From Blautia sp. An81 (GTDB lineage: Bacteria > Bacillota > Clostridia > Lachnospirales > Lachnospiraceae): a stretch of DNA of 64,000 bases. Location of the stretch: contig NZ_NFHH01000007.1 of the NCBI RefSeq assembly GCF_002161285.1, positions 109,252 through 173,251 on the forward strand, written 5' to 3'. The number at the start of each line of letters is the position of its first letter. Position 1 is the stretch's first letter. The notes under the pieces are model-generated. The model was not told where the DNA came from. It made no database searches and saw only the letters and a list, made by a program, of their open reading frames with translations. Below are positions 10,215 through 23,729 of this stretch, piece by piece. The translations under genes were made by a program, and so were the position numbers.

Positions 10215-11803
10215 AGCTCATATTCCTTTTTATATTCGCTGGGCAGTTTGCCTGTGTATTCCTTAAACAGATGGGAAAAATACGAAGGATTTCCGATTCC
10301 CACCCTCTCGCAGATTTCCCCGATGCTGATGTCTTCTTTTTCCAGAAGCTCCCTGGCTTTTTCCATTCTTTTTTTCATCAGATATTTCTTAAAAGTCATA
10401 TGAAAAGTATTTTTGAACACCCTTCCAAAGTATACCGGATTCAGGTAAACCTGCTCTGCCACCGACACAATGGACAGTCCTTCATCATTCAGATGTTCAT
10501 CAATAAAAGCAACAGCTTCCGACATATAATCCTTAAAATATGTCATTTCATTTTTTTCAATCTGTTCTTTTCTCTGCTGGATGACTCTGCCTAAAATTTT
10601 ATAGCATACATCTACAGCCTTTGCCGCCGTAAGGTTCTGCATATTTCCATAGTAATTCTGAAACTGTTTTTTCAGTTCCTCCGTCATTCCGTAGGAATCT
10701 TCCACAGCAAATTCCGCTCTCACCATGACTCTGTGTATGTATCCGCACTGTACCTCTTCTTCTTTTGGGAGTCCATATATAAACTGTACAAAGGCTGCTT
10801 TTAACCCTTCCTCGTCATTCCTTCTTACTGCGTTCAGGATCGAAAGTTCTGCATTTTCCGCTGAGATCTTCTCTGTATTCTCGTCCATCTCCTCCGGCAG
10901 GGTAAAGGCGCTTGCTCCGGACATGCTGGCCAGTTCAAAAAGTTTTCTGGCTTCTGTATAGCTTCTTTTGATTCCATGTATTCCTTTGTAGGGTTTCGAT
11001 ATAGCGGCAAGAACCGGCTGTTTCTCTCTGTTCTTGATAAGTTCTAAGATCTGCCTCAGTTCTTTTACAGAAGAGTTTTCCCGGGTTTTGATGATAAATA
11101 CACAGTTTCCGTCTTCATCCTCAAACTTCCAGTAATAAAACTTCTCCCCCATCTTCTCTTCTAAAAGCTGGATCATCCCAAACCGGGCCGCCTCATAGTC
11201 CAGAGAATGGGTGATCTTATAGGTCAGATCCAGATCTGCGCACAGGGTTATAAATTTATCTCCATTCTCAGCCTCGCTATCCAGTATGTGAAATACTTCT
11301 TCCATCTTTTCTTCCGGGATATTTCCCTGTACAAATTTCTGCACGATCACCTGCAGAAAACTGTGGGAATCCTTGATCATCAGGTTTTCCCAGCTGCTGT
11401 ACTTCTCTTCATTCCTGATCTGTTCCGTACACTGCTTCCAGGCTTCTTTCATAGTTTCTTTCAGTTTTTCATCATCCACCGGTTTCAAAAGATAGGCAAA
11501 AGCCCCCAGATCGCAGGCCTGCTGGGCGTATTCGAAGTCCCGATAGGCGCTGAGCACGATAAACAGGCAGTTTATATCTTCTTTTTCTATTTCTTCCATG
11601 ACCATAAGGCCTGAAATCTGTTTCATTCTTATATCAGTCAGAACCACATGGGGGCGTTTTTCTCGGATAACCTCTATGGCCTGTTCTCCATTTCTGGCGC
11701 TTCCCACTACTTCAAATCCCATTTCTTCCCAGTTATAAGTCTTGATCAGTCCCTGCAGCAAAATAGGTTCATCATCTACAATTACCAGTTTTAATAATCT
11801 CAT
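10211..11803 (-). CDS. YesN-like response regulator with AraC-type DNA-binding domain
   Basis: A 530-residue response regulator. The receiver domain has the acidic pocket D10-D11 and phosphoacceptor D57 (VLTDIRM). The middle region is non-conserved, and the C-terminal 100 residues form two AraC helix-turn-helix motifs (SIVSVAEQVYLNPVYFGRVF; SIGEICERVGIGNPSYFSHL). It most likely activates the downstream transport operon. It begins only about 22 bp after the rpoC terminator, leaving space for a ribosome binding site (AGGAG) but no promoter, so transcription must enter from the rpoBC side or from a promoter inside rpoC. Confidence 0.94.
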   Translation of the reverse strand: MRLLKLVIVDDEPILLQGLIKTYNWEEMGFEVVGSARNGEQAIEVIREKRPHVVLTDIRMKQISGLMVMEEIEKEDINCLFIVLSAYRDFEYAQQACDLGAFAYLLKPVDDEKLKETMKEAWKQCTEQIRNEEKYSSWENLMIKDSHSFLQVIVQKFVQGNIPEEKMEEVFHILDSEAENGDKFITLCADLDLTYKITHSLDYEAARFGMIQLLEEKMGEKFYYWKFEDEDGNCVFIIKTRENSSVKELRQILELIKNREKQPVLAAISKPYKGIHGIKRSYTEARKLFELASMSGASAFTLPEEMDENTEKISAENAELSILNAVRRNDEEGLKAAFVQFIYGLPKEEEVQCGYIHRVMVRAEFAVEDSYGMTEELKKQFQNYYGNMQNLTAAKAVDVCYKILGRVIQQRKEQIEKNEMTYFKDYMSEAVAFIDEHLNDEGLSIVSVAEQVYLNPVYFGRVFKNTFHMTFKKYLMKKRMEKARELLEKEDISIGEICERVGIGNPSYFSHLFKEYTGKLPSEYKKEYEL

Positions 11804-11825
11804 CTTTTTCTTACGCTCCTGCTTA

Positions 11826-11906
11826 GAAAAAAGGCTGCGCAGAAATTTCTGCAGCAGCCTTTTCTTACATCTTTCACAAAGCAGATCTGATAAAATCTGC
11901 TTTGTG
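11826..11906 (-). terminator. Tandem hairpins and terminator after rpoC
   Basis: Two minus-strand hairpins follow the rpoC stop codon. The first is a perfect 12-bp stem cacaaagcagat/atctgctttgtg (11875-11906) with an 8-nt loop. The second (11831-11861) has the stem aaggctgc/gcagcctt with further internal pairing and is followed by six T on the minus strand. The second is a canonical Rho-independent terminator. Confidence 0.85.
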
Positions 11907-11907
11907 T

Positions 11908-14900
11908 TTATTCTTCTATTAATTCAGCCTCTTCCTCATCTTCGGAAAGCTCTGCTTCCTCTTCCTCCAGAACGCTTTCATCCAGAATCTCCTGATCCTG
12001 AACTTCATCTTCCTGGATATCCTCATCCAGCTCCAGTTCTTCTTCCTCTTCTTCCGGAATCAGATCTGTATCCAGACGGACATTGGAATATTTCTTCATA
12101 CCGGTTCCTGCAGGGATCAGCTTACCAATAAGAACGTTCTCTTTCAGACCGATCAGCGGGTCGATCTTGCCCTTGATGGCAGCTTCTGTCAGAACCTTTG
12201 TGGTCTCCTGGAAGGATGCGGCGGACAGGAAGGAGTTTGTTGCCAGGGATGCTTTTGTAATACCAAGCATTACCTGTTTTCCTTCTGCTGGTTCTTTTCC
12301 TTCTGCGGCAAGCTCCTGGTTCTTTTCCTCGAAATCCAGTACATCTACCAGTGTTCCTGGCAGGAAGTCTGTGTCTCCATTGTCCTCCACACGGATCTTC
12401 TTCAGCATCTGACGAACGATAACCTCGATGTGCTTATCGTTGATCTCAACACCCTGGAGACGGTAAACTCTCTGCACCTCGCGGAGCATGTAGTCCTGTA
12501 CGGCACGAACGCCTTTGATACGAAGGATATCGTGAGGATTTACAGAACCTTCTGTCAGCTCGTCTCCGGCTTCCAGATAATCTCCGTCCTGAACCTTGAT
12601 ACGGGAACCGTATGGGATCAGATAAGTCTTAGATTCTCCGCTCTCATTGTCTGTCACAATGATCTCACGTTTCTTCTTTGTATCTTTCAGTGTGGCAACA
12701 CCTTTGATCTCTGTGATGATGGCAAGACCCTTAGGCTTCCTTGCCTCGAAAAGCTCCTCCACACGGGGAAGACCCTGTGTGATATCGCCGCCGGCCACAC
12801 CGCCGGTATGGAAGGTACGCATGGTAAGCTGTGTGCCTGGCTCACCGATGGACTGAGCCGCAATAATACCGATAGATTCACCTACCTGTACTGGCTCACC
12901 AGTTGCCATGTTGGCGCCGTAACATTTTGCGCAGACACCAATCTTGCACTTACAGGTAAGGATTGTACGGATCTTCACTGCATCGTATGGCTTGCCGTCT
13001 TCTCTTACACCGTCCTTCACCACACGGGCAGCACGTTTCGGAGTGATCATATGGTTTGCCTTAACGATAACATTTCCATCTTTATCTTTAATAGTCTCGC
13101 AGGAGAAACGTCCTGTAATACGCTCCTGAAGGCTTTCGATCTCTTCCTTGCCGTCAGCAAAAGCTTTTACCCACATACCTGGGATTTCGCCTTTATCTTC
13201 GCAGCAGTCTACTTCCCGGACGATCATTTCCTGGGAAACGTCTACCAGACGTCTTGTCAGGTAACCGGAGTCAGCAGTACGCAGAGCTGTATCGGAAAGA
13301 CCTTTACGAGCTCCGTGAGCAGACATGAAGTATTCCAGTACGTCCAGACCTTCACGGAAGTTAGATTTAATTGGCAGCTCGATGGTATGACCGGTTGTAT
13401 CGGCCATCAGACCACGCATACCTGCCAGCTGTTTGATCTGCTTATCAGATCCACGGGCACCGGAGTCAGCCATCATGTAGATGTTATTATACTTATCCAG
13501 TCCATCCAGCAGAGCCCTTGTCAGGGCATCGTCAGTCTTCTTCCAGGTATCTACAACTTCTTTATAACGCTCTTCCTCTGTGATGAGACCACGCTTAAAG
13601 TTCTTGGTGATCAGGTCTACAGTATCCTGAGCCTGCTGGATCATCTCCGGCTTCTGAGGCGGCACGGTCATATCAGAAATAGATACAGTCATGGCCGCTC
13701 TTGTAGAATATTTATATCCCATAGCTTTAATGTCGTCCAGAACCTCTGCGGTCTTGGTAGCGCCATGGGTATTGATAACTTTTTCCAGGATCTGCTTTAA
13801 CTGCTTCTTTCCTACCAGGAAATCGATTTCCGGAAGGAGTTCGTTTCCGGGAATGGTTCTGTCTACAAAGCCCAGATCCTGCGGCAGGATTTCGTTAAAG
13901 AGCAGACGTCCCAGAGTAGAATGAACATTGCCCTGGATCACAGTTCCGTCAGGCATAGTCTTCTTCTGTCTTACGACAATCTTTGTCTGAAGGGTGATAG
14001 CCTGGTTCTCGTAAGCCAGGATTGCCTCGTTTACGCTCTTAAAGGCTTTTCCTTCCCCTTTGCTTCCTGGTCTTTCCTGGGTCAGATAATAGATACCCAG
14101 GACCATATCCTGTGAAGGAACGGCTACCGGACCACCATCAGAAGGTTTCAGCAGGTTGTTTGGTGACAGCAGAAGGAAACGGCACTCAGCCTGAGCTTCC
14201 ACAGACAGAGGAAGATGGACAGCCATCTGGTCACCGTCAAAGTCCGCATTGAACGCTGTACAAACCAGGGGATGAAGCTTAATAGCCTTACCTTCTACCA
14301 GAATTGGCTCGAAAGCCTGGATACCCAGCCTGTGAAGGGTAGGAGCACGGTTTAACATAACCGGATGCTCTTTAATAACATCTTCCAGTACGTCCCATAC
14401 TGCAGGCTCCAGCTTCTCCACCATCTTTTTGGCATTTTTAATATTGTGAGCAGTGCCGTTTGACACCAGTTCTTTCATAACAAAAGGTTTAAACAGCTCA
14501 ATAGCCATTTCCTTTGGCAGACCGCACTGATAGATCTTCAGTTCCGGTCCTACTACGATAACAGAACGTCCAGAGTAGTCTACACGTTTACCCAGCAGGT
14601 TCTGACGGAAACGTCCGGATTTACCTTTCAGCATATCGGAAAGGGATTTCAGGGCTCTGTTTCCAGGACCTGTAACAGGACGTCCACGGCGTCCGTTGTC
14701 AATGAGAGCATCTACTGCTTCCTGGAGCATTCTCTTCTCATTGCGGACAATGATATCAGGAGCTCCCAGCTCCAGCAGTCTTTTCAGACGGTTATTTCTG
14801 TTGATGATCCTTCTGTACAGATCATTTAAGTCAGATGTCGCAAAACGCCCGCCGTCCAGCTGTACCATTGGACGAAGATCCGGAGGAATTACCGGAACTA

Positions 14901-15612
14901 CAGTCATGATCATCCACTCCGGTCTGTTTCCAGATTCACGGAATGCTTCTACAACTTCCAGACGTTTGATGATGCGGGCTCTCTTCTGACCTGTGGAATC
15001 CTTCAGGCCTGCTTTCAGTTCTGCAGACTCTTTCTCCAGGTCAATGGCTTCCAGAAGCTCTTTGACAGCTTCAGCTCCCATGCCCACACGGAAGTTCTCA
15101 CCATATTTTTCTCTGGCATCCTGATATTCTTTCTCAGTAAGGACCTGTTTGTACTGAAGGTCTGTGGTTCCAGCATCCAGCACAATGTAGCTGGCAAAGT
15201 ACAGAACCTTTTCCAGTGTTCTTGGTGACAGGTCCAGGATAAGACCCATTCTGGAAGGAATTCCCTTAAAATACCAGATGTGGGAAACCGGCGCTGCCAG
15301 TTCAATGTGTCCCATACGTTCCCTGCGGACAGATGATTTGGTAACTTCTACACCACATCTGTCACAGATAACGCCTTTGTAACGGATTTTCTTATATTTG
15401 CCGCAGTGACATTCCCAGTCCTTGCTGGGTCCGAAAATCCTTTCGCAGAAAAGTCCGTCCTTTTCCGGCTTTAATGTTCTATAATTAATAGTTTCTGGTT
15501 TTTTTACTTCACCGTGAGACCATTCCCGGATTTTTTCCGGAGATGCCAGTCCAATCTTAATGGCATCAAAGGTCAGCGGCTGATATACCTCTTTATTTGC
15601 TGTTTCTGGCAT
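11908..15612 (-). CDS. rpoC: RNA polymerase subunit beta'
   Basis: Catalytic subunit of RNA polymerase, 1234 residues. Near the N terminus is the zinc-binding cluster CHCGKYK...CDRCGVE, and the active-site Mg-binding loop [12 protein letters not shown] is intact. The C terminus ends in a roughly 50-residue Glu/Asp-rich tail, beyond the usual end of the protein. It is separated from rpoB by 17 bp including AAAGGAG. Translation is clearly coupled with rpoB. The acidic tail is also seen, shorter, on RpoB here. Confidence 0.99.
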   Translation of the reverse strand: MPETANKEVYQPLTFDAIKIGLASPEKIREWSHGEVKKPETINYRTLKPEKDGLFCERIFGPSKDWECHCGKYKKIRYKGVICDRCGVEVTKSSVRRERMGHIELAAPVSHIWYFKGIPSRMGLILDLSPRTLEKVLYFASYIVLDAGTTDLQYKQVLTEKEYQDAREKYGENFRVGMGAEAVKELLEAIDLEKESAELKAGLKDSTGQKRARIIKRLEVVEAFRESGNRPEWMIMTVVPVIPPDLRPMVQLDGGRFATSDLNDLYRRIINRNNRLKRLLELGAPDIIVRNEKRMLQEAVDALIDNGRRGRPVTGPGNRALKSLSDMLKGKSGRFRQNLLGKRVDYSGRSVIVVGPELKIYQCGLPKEMAIELFKPFVMKELVSNGTAHNIKNAKKMVEKLEPAVWDVLEDVIKEHPVMLNRAPTLHRLGIQAFEPILVEGKAIKLHPLVCTAFNADFDGDQMAVHLPLSVEAQAECRFLLLSPNNLLKPSDGGPVAVPSQDMVLGIYYLTQERPGSKGEGKAFKSVNEAILAYENQAITLQTKIVVRQKKTMPDGTVIQGNVHSTLGRLLFNEILPQDLGFVDRTIPGNELLPEIDFLVGKKQLKQILEKVINTHGATKTAEVLDDIKAMGYKYSTRAAMTVSISDMTVPPQKPEMIQQAQDTVDLITKNFKRGLITEEERYKEVVDTWKKTDDALTRALLDGLDKYNNIYMMADSGARGSDKQIKQLAGMRGLMADTTGHTIELPIKSNFREGLDVLEYFMSAHGARKGLSDTALRTADSGYLTRRLVDVSQEMIVREVDCCEDKGEIPGMWVKAFADGKEEIESLQERITGRFSCETIKDKDGNVIVKANHMITPKRAARVVKDGVREDGKPYDAVKIRTILTCKCKIGVCAKCYGANMATGEPVQVGESIGIIAAQSIGEPGTQLTMRTFHTGGVAGGDITQGLPRVEELFEARKPKGLAIITEIKGVATLKDTKKKREIIVTDNESGESKTYLIPYGSRIKVQDGDYLEAGDELTEGSVNPHDILRIKGVRAVQDYMLREVQRVYRLQGVEINDKHIEVIVRQMLKKIRVEDNGDTDFLPGTLVDVLDFEEKNQELAAEGKEPAEGKQVMLGITKASLATNSFLSAASFQETTKVLTEAAIKGKIDPLIGLKENVLIGKLIPAGTGMKKYSNVRLDTDLIPEEEEEELELDEDIQEDEVQDQEILDESVLEEEEAELSEDEEEAELIEE

Positions 15613-15629
15613 TGCGGACTCCTTTCCTA

Positions 15630-19481
<3,852 letters not shown>

Positions 19482-19574
19482 TGACGTTTCACCCCTTGTA
19501 TGTTTTAATTTATTTATGTGGAAGTCTTTTATATTTGACCTCCAGGCATAACTTGCCATAATAGTGCATTTCTC

Positions 19575-19603
19575 ACTATATCACAGTTCGTCAAGCATGT
19601 CAA
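19575..19603 (-). promoter_or_regulatory. rpoBC promoter
   Basis: TTGACA (19598-19603), 17-bp spacer, TATAGT (19575-19580) on the minus strand, giving a leader of about 87 nt. Because a terminator for cstA lies just upstream, this is probably the main source of rpoBC mRNA. Confidence 0.9.
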
Positions 19604-19632
19604 CAAGTTTTTTTCCAAAGTTTTACACTTTT

Positions 19633-19686
19633 TCAAAAGAAAAAGCCACCCGCAGGCCGTTCTTTCAACAGCCCACAGGCAGCTTT
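19633..19686 (-). terminator. cstA terminator
   Basis: The minus strand folds into a 16-bp stem with several G-U pairs (arms 19671-19686 and 19642-19657), followed by TTTTTCTTTT. Confidence 0.85.
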
Positions 19687-19714
19687 GTCTTTCCAGTTCA
19701 ATCAACTTCTATTT

Positions 19715-21184
19715 TTAGAATTTCTTTGCTAAAGCCTTTCTCTTGTTAGCATACCAAATAATGATGCCCACATAGATCGCTGCTGCGCAGATGCCAATGA
19801 TGTAAGCTCCGGTCCATGGAATGTTGAAACCGATCTTTGCATTTGCAATATATGTAATGGTTACAAATGCATACCATGCGCCTGGAATCAGAGGCATCCA
19901 AGCAAATTTGGCTTTTCCATTCTCAAACATCCAGACAGAGATAGCCAAAAATGCGAACAGAGACAGGGTCTGATTTGACCATGCGAAGTAACGCCACAGA
20001 ATATTGAAGCCATTAGCATTCATTTTTGCGAATACCAGGATCACCGCTACTAATGCGAAGATCACTGCAGACAGTCCCAGACGTTTTGACTTGGAAGTCT
20101 GATCAATATGGAAAGACTCCGCAATAGCAAGACGCAGAGAACGAAGGGCTGTATCTCCTGATGTAATAGGAAGAACAATAACACCTAACAGAGCGATAAT
20201 GCCGCCTACAGGTCCAAGAATATGCTTACATACAACACCGATAGTCGCTGTAGCCAGAGAAGCATCTGCAGCCTGAAGTCCCAGATTGTAAACACCCATA
20301 GCTCCTGCTGCCCATACCATAGCGATGAATCCTTCCAGAACCATCATGTTGTAGAATGTCATGCGGCCCTGTTTCTCGCTCTTCATAGTACGGGAAATAA
20401 TAGCAGTCTGTGTAGAATGGAATCCAGAAAGGATACCGCAGGCAACTGTGATAAAGAAAATCGGAATAAAATGATTTCCATTGAAGTAATCGCCATACGC
20501 CACTACACCGTTCCAGTTACCCCACAGTTCTACAAGGGGATATCCCTTTACAAACAGGCCAATAAACACGCCAAGAGCTGAGAACAGCAGGATTGCTCCG
20601 AAAATAGGATAAATACGTCCGATAATCTTATCAATAGGGAATACAGTAGCGATCAGATAGTAAACAAAGATCACACCATAAATCACCCATGTAGAAACAG
20701 AAGTAGCAGCTCCGTCAAATCCGAATACCTGTGTAGCTGCGATGTCGCCAGGTGTATAGATAAATACCGCGCCAACCAGAAGAAGCAGCAGACTGCAGAA
20801 AATCTGATATACCGTATACACGCCTTTATTGCTGTACTTACGGATAGTCTCAGGCATCTGAGAACCGCCGTCTCTTAAGCAGATCATTCCTGAAAAATAA
20901 TCATGCATGGCACCGCCAATAATATTTCCGATTGGTATTGTGATAAAGGCGATAGGCCCGAACAGAATACCCTGGATAGGTCCAAGGATAGGACCGGTAC
21001 CTGCAATGTTCAGCAGATTGATCAAACTGTTTTTCCACTCTCTCATGGGAACAAAGTCTACACCATCCTGTTTGGTGTATGCTGGTGTCTTCCTGTCGTC
21101 AGGGCCGAATACTTTTTCACAGAATTTACCGTAAAGGGCCGCACCTCCAAACAGGATAACAAGACCAATAATAAAGGTAATCAT
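19715..21184 (-). CDS. cstA: CstA-family carbon starvation transporter
   Basis: Polytopic membrane protein of the CstA/BtsT family (peptide or pyruvate transporters). The 489 residues include about a dozen hydrophobic segments and the family signatures NIAGTGPILGPIQG, MHDYFSGMICLRDGGSQMPE and GFHSTQTAIISRT. It is shorter than the E. coli protein (about 700 residues), as is usual in Clostridia. It lies between rplL and rpoB, normally contiguous genes, as an independent unit with its own promoter and terminator. Substrate is not decidable from sequence; pyruvate uptake or peptide uptake under carbon limitation are the family roles. Confidence 0.95.
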   Translation of the reverse strand: MITFIIGLVILFGGAALYGKFCEKVFGPDDRKTPAYTKQDGVDFVPMREWKNSLINLLNIAGTGPILGPIQGILFGPIAFITIPIGNIIGGAMHDYFSGMICLRDGGSQMPETIRKYSNKGVYTVYQIFCSLLLLLVGAVFIYTPGDIAATQVFGFDGAATSVSTWVIYGVIFVYYLIATVFPIDKIIGRIYPIFGAILLFSALGVFIGLFVKGYPLVELWGNWNGVVAYGDYFNGNHFIPIFFITVACGILSGFHSTQTAIISRTMKSEKQGRMTFYNMMVLEGFIAMVWAAGAMGVYNLGLQAADASLATATIGVVCKHILGPVGGIIALLGVIVLPITSGDTALRSLRLAIAESFHIDQTSKSKRLGLSAVIFALVAVILVFAKMNANGFNILWRYFAWSNQTLSLFAFLAISVWMFENGKAKFAWMPLIPGAWYAFVTITYIANAKIGFNIPWTGAYIIGICAAAIYVGIIIWYANKRKALAKKF

Positions 21185-21224
21185 GTCAATTCCTCCCTCT
21201 CGTAGAATTTTATTACACTAAAAT

Positions 21225-21253
21225 AGTATATCAACAAAGTTCTGAATTGTAAA
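21225..21253 (-). promoter_or_regulatory. cstA promoter
   Basis: TTTACA (21248-21253), 17-bp spacer, TATACT (21225-21230) on the minus strand, about 40 bp before the cstA start. The surrounding sequence is very A+T-rich. No clear catabolite-responsive element was recognised. Confidence 0.75.
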
Positions 21254-21383
21254 GTTTTTATAATATAATAATTGGATATACTTTATATAATTTTTAGGAA
21301 TATTTAATTTTTATAATATATCTTGCACAAATCGACACCTGCTTCTTCAATCCAAATTTATCGATCTTCATAAACTCCAGTAT

Positions 21384-21412
21384 AAAAAAACCGGGCAGAT
21401 AATCTGCCCGGT
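21384..21412 (-). terminator. rplJL terminator
   Basis: A perfect 10-bp stem accgggcaga/tctgcccggt (21390-21412, 3-nt loop) followed on the minus strand by seven T. A very strong Rho-independent terminator that uncouples rplJL from the genes downstream. Confidence 0.95.
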
Positions 21413-21440
21413 CCTCAGCATAGGTAAAAATTTCTCTGAA

Positions 21441-21815
21441 TTATTTAAGAGTAACTTTAGCGCCTTCGCCTTCCAGTTTTGTTTTGATTTCTTCAGCCTC
21501 AGCCTTAGAAGCAGCCTCTTTCAGAACCTTAGGAGCTCCGTCTACAACTTCTTTAGCTTCTTTCAGACCTAAACCTGTTACTTCACGAACAACTTTGATG
21601 ACTTTAACTTTGTTTGGTCCAACTTCTGTCAGCTCAACATCAAACTCATCTTTCTCTTCTGCTGCTTCTCCAGCTCCGCCTGCTGCTGCAACTACAACGC
21701 CTGCTGCTGCAGATACACCAAATTCTTCTTCACATGCTTTTACTAATTCATTTAACTCTAATACAGATAACTCTTTGATAGCTTCAATAAATTCAGCTGT
21801 TGTTAACTTTGCCAT
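21441..21815 (-). CDS. rplL: 50S ribosomal protein L7/L12
   Basis: L7/L12 forms the flexible ribosomal stalk that recruits translation factors. The 124-residue protein has the N-terminal dimerisation and L10-binding helices ([23 protein letters not shown]), an Ala/Gly-rich hinge (about 38-53) and the conserved globular domain ([27 protein letters not shown]). It begins 81 bp after rplJ with GGAGGTAAATAATAATG, and its translation is expected to exceed that of L10. Confidence 0.98.
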   Translation of the reverse strand: MAKLTTAEFIEAIKELSVLELNELVKACEEEFGVSAAAGVVVAAAGGAGEAAEEKDEFDVELTEVGPNKVKVIKVVREVTGLGLKEAKEVVDGAPKVLKEAASKAEAEEIKTKLEGEGAKVTLK

Positions 21816-21896
21816 TATTATTTACCTCCGATTATTTTTCTTTTTTATTGTACCTGTGTCATATACAGGCTCTTTACTTTTCAAAATACCTGCTCA

Positions 21897-22382
21897 TTAA
21901 GCCTGCTGCTCAGCGATCTGATTAAGCACACGAGCAAAGTTTGCGATAGGAGACTGGATGCTTCCAAGAAGTTTTCCGAGAAGTTCTTCTCTTGAAGGAA
22001 TCTTGGACAGTGCTTCCATTCCTGCCTGATCGTAGTATGTGTCTTCTACGACACCGGCAACTAATTCCAGAGTAGGAACTGTCTTTGCATATTTAGCAAG
22101 GATTCTTGCAGGAGCTGTAGCATCTTCTGCACATACAGCCAGAGCGTTTGTTCCCTCTAAATGCTTGCACAGTTCTTCGCATGGCGTTCCTTTGAACGCA
22201 AAGTTCATCATAGTGTTTTTGTAAACTTTGTAGACAACACCAGCTTCTCTTAATTCCTTACGCATCTGAGTATCCTGCTCAACATTGATGCCTTTGTAGT
22301 TTACCAGCACTACAGATGCTGCATCTTTAATGCTGTTGGAAATCTCTTCTACGACAGGTTTTTTAAGTTCTACTTTTGCCAT
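21897..22382 (-). CDS. rplJ: 50S ribosomal protein L10
   Basis: L10 anchors the L7/L12 stalk to 23S rRNA. The 161-residue protein matches the family over its length (VVLVNYKGINVEQDTQMRKELREAGVVYKVYKNTM). The C-terminal helix that binds L7/L12 dimers is present. It is preceded by AAGGAGGTG and by a structured leader with a terminator-like hairpin, the classical site of L10 autogenous control. Unlike many Firmicutes, rplK-rplA do not lie directly upstream; a DUF1002 gene does. Confidence 0.98.
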   Translation of the reverse strand: MAKVELKKPVVEEISNSIKDAASVVLVNYKGINVEQDTQMRKELREAGVVYKVYKNTMMNFAFKGTPCEELCKHLEGTNALAVCAEDATAPARILAKYAKTVPTLELVAGVVEDTYYDQAGMEALSKIPSREELLGKLLGSIQSPIANFARVLNQIAEQQA

Positions 22383-22606
22383 GAATTGTGCACCTCCTTA
22401 TTTTTTTAGGCTGCGCTGCTTCGGCCTGAGTTCCCTCTGGCCTCGAATAAGAAAAACCTCTTCGTCCGGAAGACAAAGAGGTATATATCAATCTTATATC
22501 CGCAAAAACCATTGGCTCTTGCTTCTGTAATTAAGAATGAACCTTTCCTCGGCAGGCGTTTTCATCATTATACCTTACGGCACCTGCTGTCTTCGGCAGC
22601 TAATCC
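22383..22606 (-). ncRNA. L10 leader (autoregulatory 5' UTR of rplJL)
   Basis: The minus-strand leader contains the recognisable L10-binding elements GCTGCCGAAGACAGCAGG (about 22583-22600) and GCCTGCCGAGG (about 22549-22559). Further down is a hairpin cctctt(t)gtc/gacgaagagg (22457-22481) followed by TTTTTCTT, a likely attenuator. Known L10 leaders bind the L10-L12 complex and reduce rplJL expression when it is in excess. Confidence 0.85.
22447..22482 (-). terminator. Attenuator hairpin in the L10 leader
   Basis: 10-bp stem with one G-U pair and a minus-strand TTTTTCTTATT tail, 65 bp before the rplJ start. It looks like a conditional terminator. Confidence 0.7.
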
Positions 22607-22612
22607 TTTGAT

Positions 22613-22641
22613 ACTATATCATATACTTTTGCGCTTGTCAA
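22613..22641 (-). promoter_or_regulatory. rplJL promoter
   Basis: TTGACA (22636-22641), 17-bp spacer, TATAGT (22613-22618) on the minus strand. The -35 begins 9 bp after the stop codon of the upstream DUF1002 gene, with no terminator between. Confidence 0.9.
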
Positions 22642-22649
22642 GAATTATT

Positions 22650-23537
22650 TTAAGAAAATAATCCCCGGAAGAAATCCAGTATTTTCTCAAAGAACCCTTT
22701 CACCTGTTCCTCATCAATATTCAGATTCAGATCCAATCCTGCAATCTGATCATAGAGATTACTTGCCTGTTCCTTCAAGCTGTCGATGTTCAGGTTCAGA
22801 TCATCTATCTTTTTCATCAAATCGATAATCGCCTGTCGGTCTTCCTCTGAAAGATTTACTTCCATCTCCTGGGCTGCCTGGTCTACCACATTGCCGATTT
22901 CTTCTGTAGTGGTGGCATTTCCCTCTACCACTTCGCCCTTTACTGCACCGATAAGCTGCTCTGCCTTTTCCTGGTCACCTACATTCTCTGCCACCTGTCC
23001 GGTAACTACCAGCTCATTAGTAGCCGTATCTGCATTTTCTTTCTTTACCTCTTCCCCTGTCATGTTCTCATAAGCTTTGATAGCGCCTACAAGAGCTGCC
23101 GTGCCGGAAATATTAAAAGGTCCTGCCACTTTAATGTCCGCATTTTCAATACCTGCAGTAGCTAATGCATTCTCATACATTCCCGGTGTACAGTAAGTAA
23201 TATTGCTGGTTGTAACATTAATGCCGCTGCCTTCCGCTGTTCCCTCAACCATTACGGAAGAAAGAGCTCTGGAGCCAATAATACTGCTGCTGAGATAAGA
23301 ATCCAGATACTCATGCTCATCTGCATTGGTGACTGTGGTCACCGTATAATTATTCAAATCTTCTTCGCTGATACCTAGAAGCCTGAGAACTGTTGCCCGC
23401 TCCTCCTGGTTCAGATCTGCCCCCAAAGCTACGTAAGGCGTATCTGTGTTTTTATTATCACTGGCCCCGTATGCGGTAACAGGAAGGGCCACTGCCATAA
23501 TGCATGTTAATAGAATTGCCATCCATCTTTTTTTCAT
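22650..23537 (-). CDS. DUF1002 exported protein
   Basis: A 295-residue protein starting at the ATG 23535-23537 behind AGAGGAGA; a 22-residue upstream extension has no ribosome binding site. It has a signal peptide (MKKRWMAILLTCIMAVALPVTAYGA, cleavage near residue 25) and the body of the DUF1002 family found in Firmicutes (YVALGADLNQEERATVLRLLGI, then GTAALVGAIKAYENMTG). The C-terminal third is helical and ends in an amphipathic hydrophobic stretch (FFEKILDFFRGLFS). Function is unknown. It immediately precedes the rplJL promoter without a terminator, so read-through into rplJL is possible. Confidence 0.85.
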   Translation of the reverse strand: MKKRWMAILLTCIMAVALPVTAYGASDNKNTDTPYVALGADLNQEERATVLRLLGISEEDLNNYTVTTVTNADEHEYLDSYLSSSIIGSRALSSVMVEGTAEGSGINVTTSNITYCTPGMYENALATAGIENADIKVAGPFNISGTAALVGAIKAYENMTGEEVKKENADTATNELVVTGQVAENVGDQEKAEQLIGAVKGEVVEGNATTTEEIGNVVDQAAQEMEVNLSEEDRQAIIDLMKKIDDLNLNIDSLKEQASNLYDQIAGLDLNLNIDEEQVKGFFEKILDFFRGLFS

Positions 23538-23729
23538 AGTAACATCTCCTCTGTAAAGAGCTGATTTTTTGTAACGTTTTTTATTATAACACAGTTTTCT
23601 CAATTCTACATCTAAACTTTCTGTGAACTTCTCCCCTCTTTTGTATAGTCGCTAAACAAATTGTACTTGCCCTGGATTTCATATAAGTGTTATGATAAAG
23701 AAAAATTTTGTAAAAAGGAGACTGTTTGT

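Noticed and set aside
12430..13800. Long open frame of 456 codons on the plus strand
   Set aside because: It is entirely antisense to rpoC, which is unmistakable; no ribosome binding site or recognisable product. Similar long antisense frames in rpoB (16146-17087, 17211-17999) are rejected for the same reason.
19482..19559. 26-residue N-terminal extension of RpoB
   Set aside because: Its start codon lies at or within about 10 bp of the predicted transcription start, and the next ATG at 19481 has a proper Shine-Dalgarno site.
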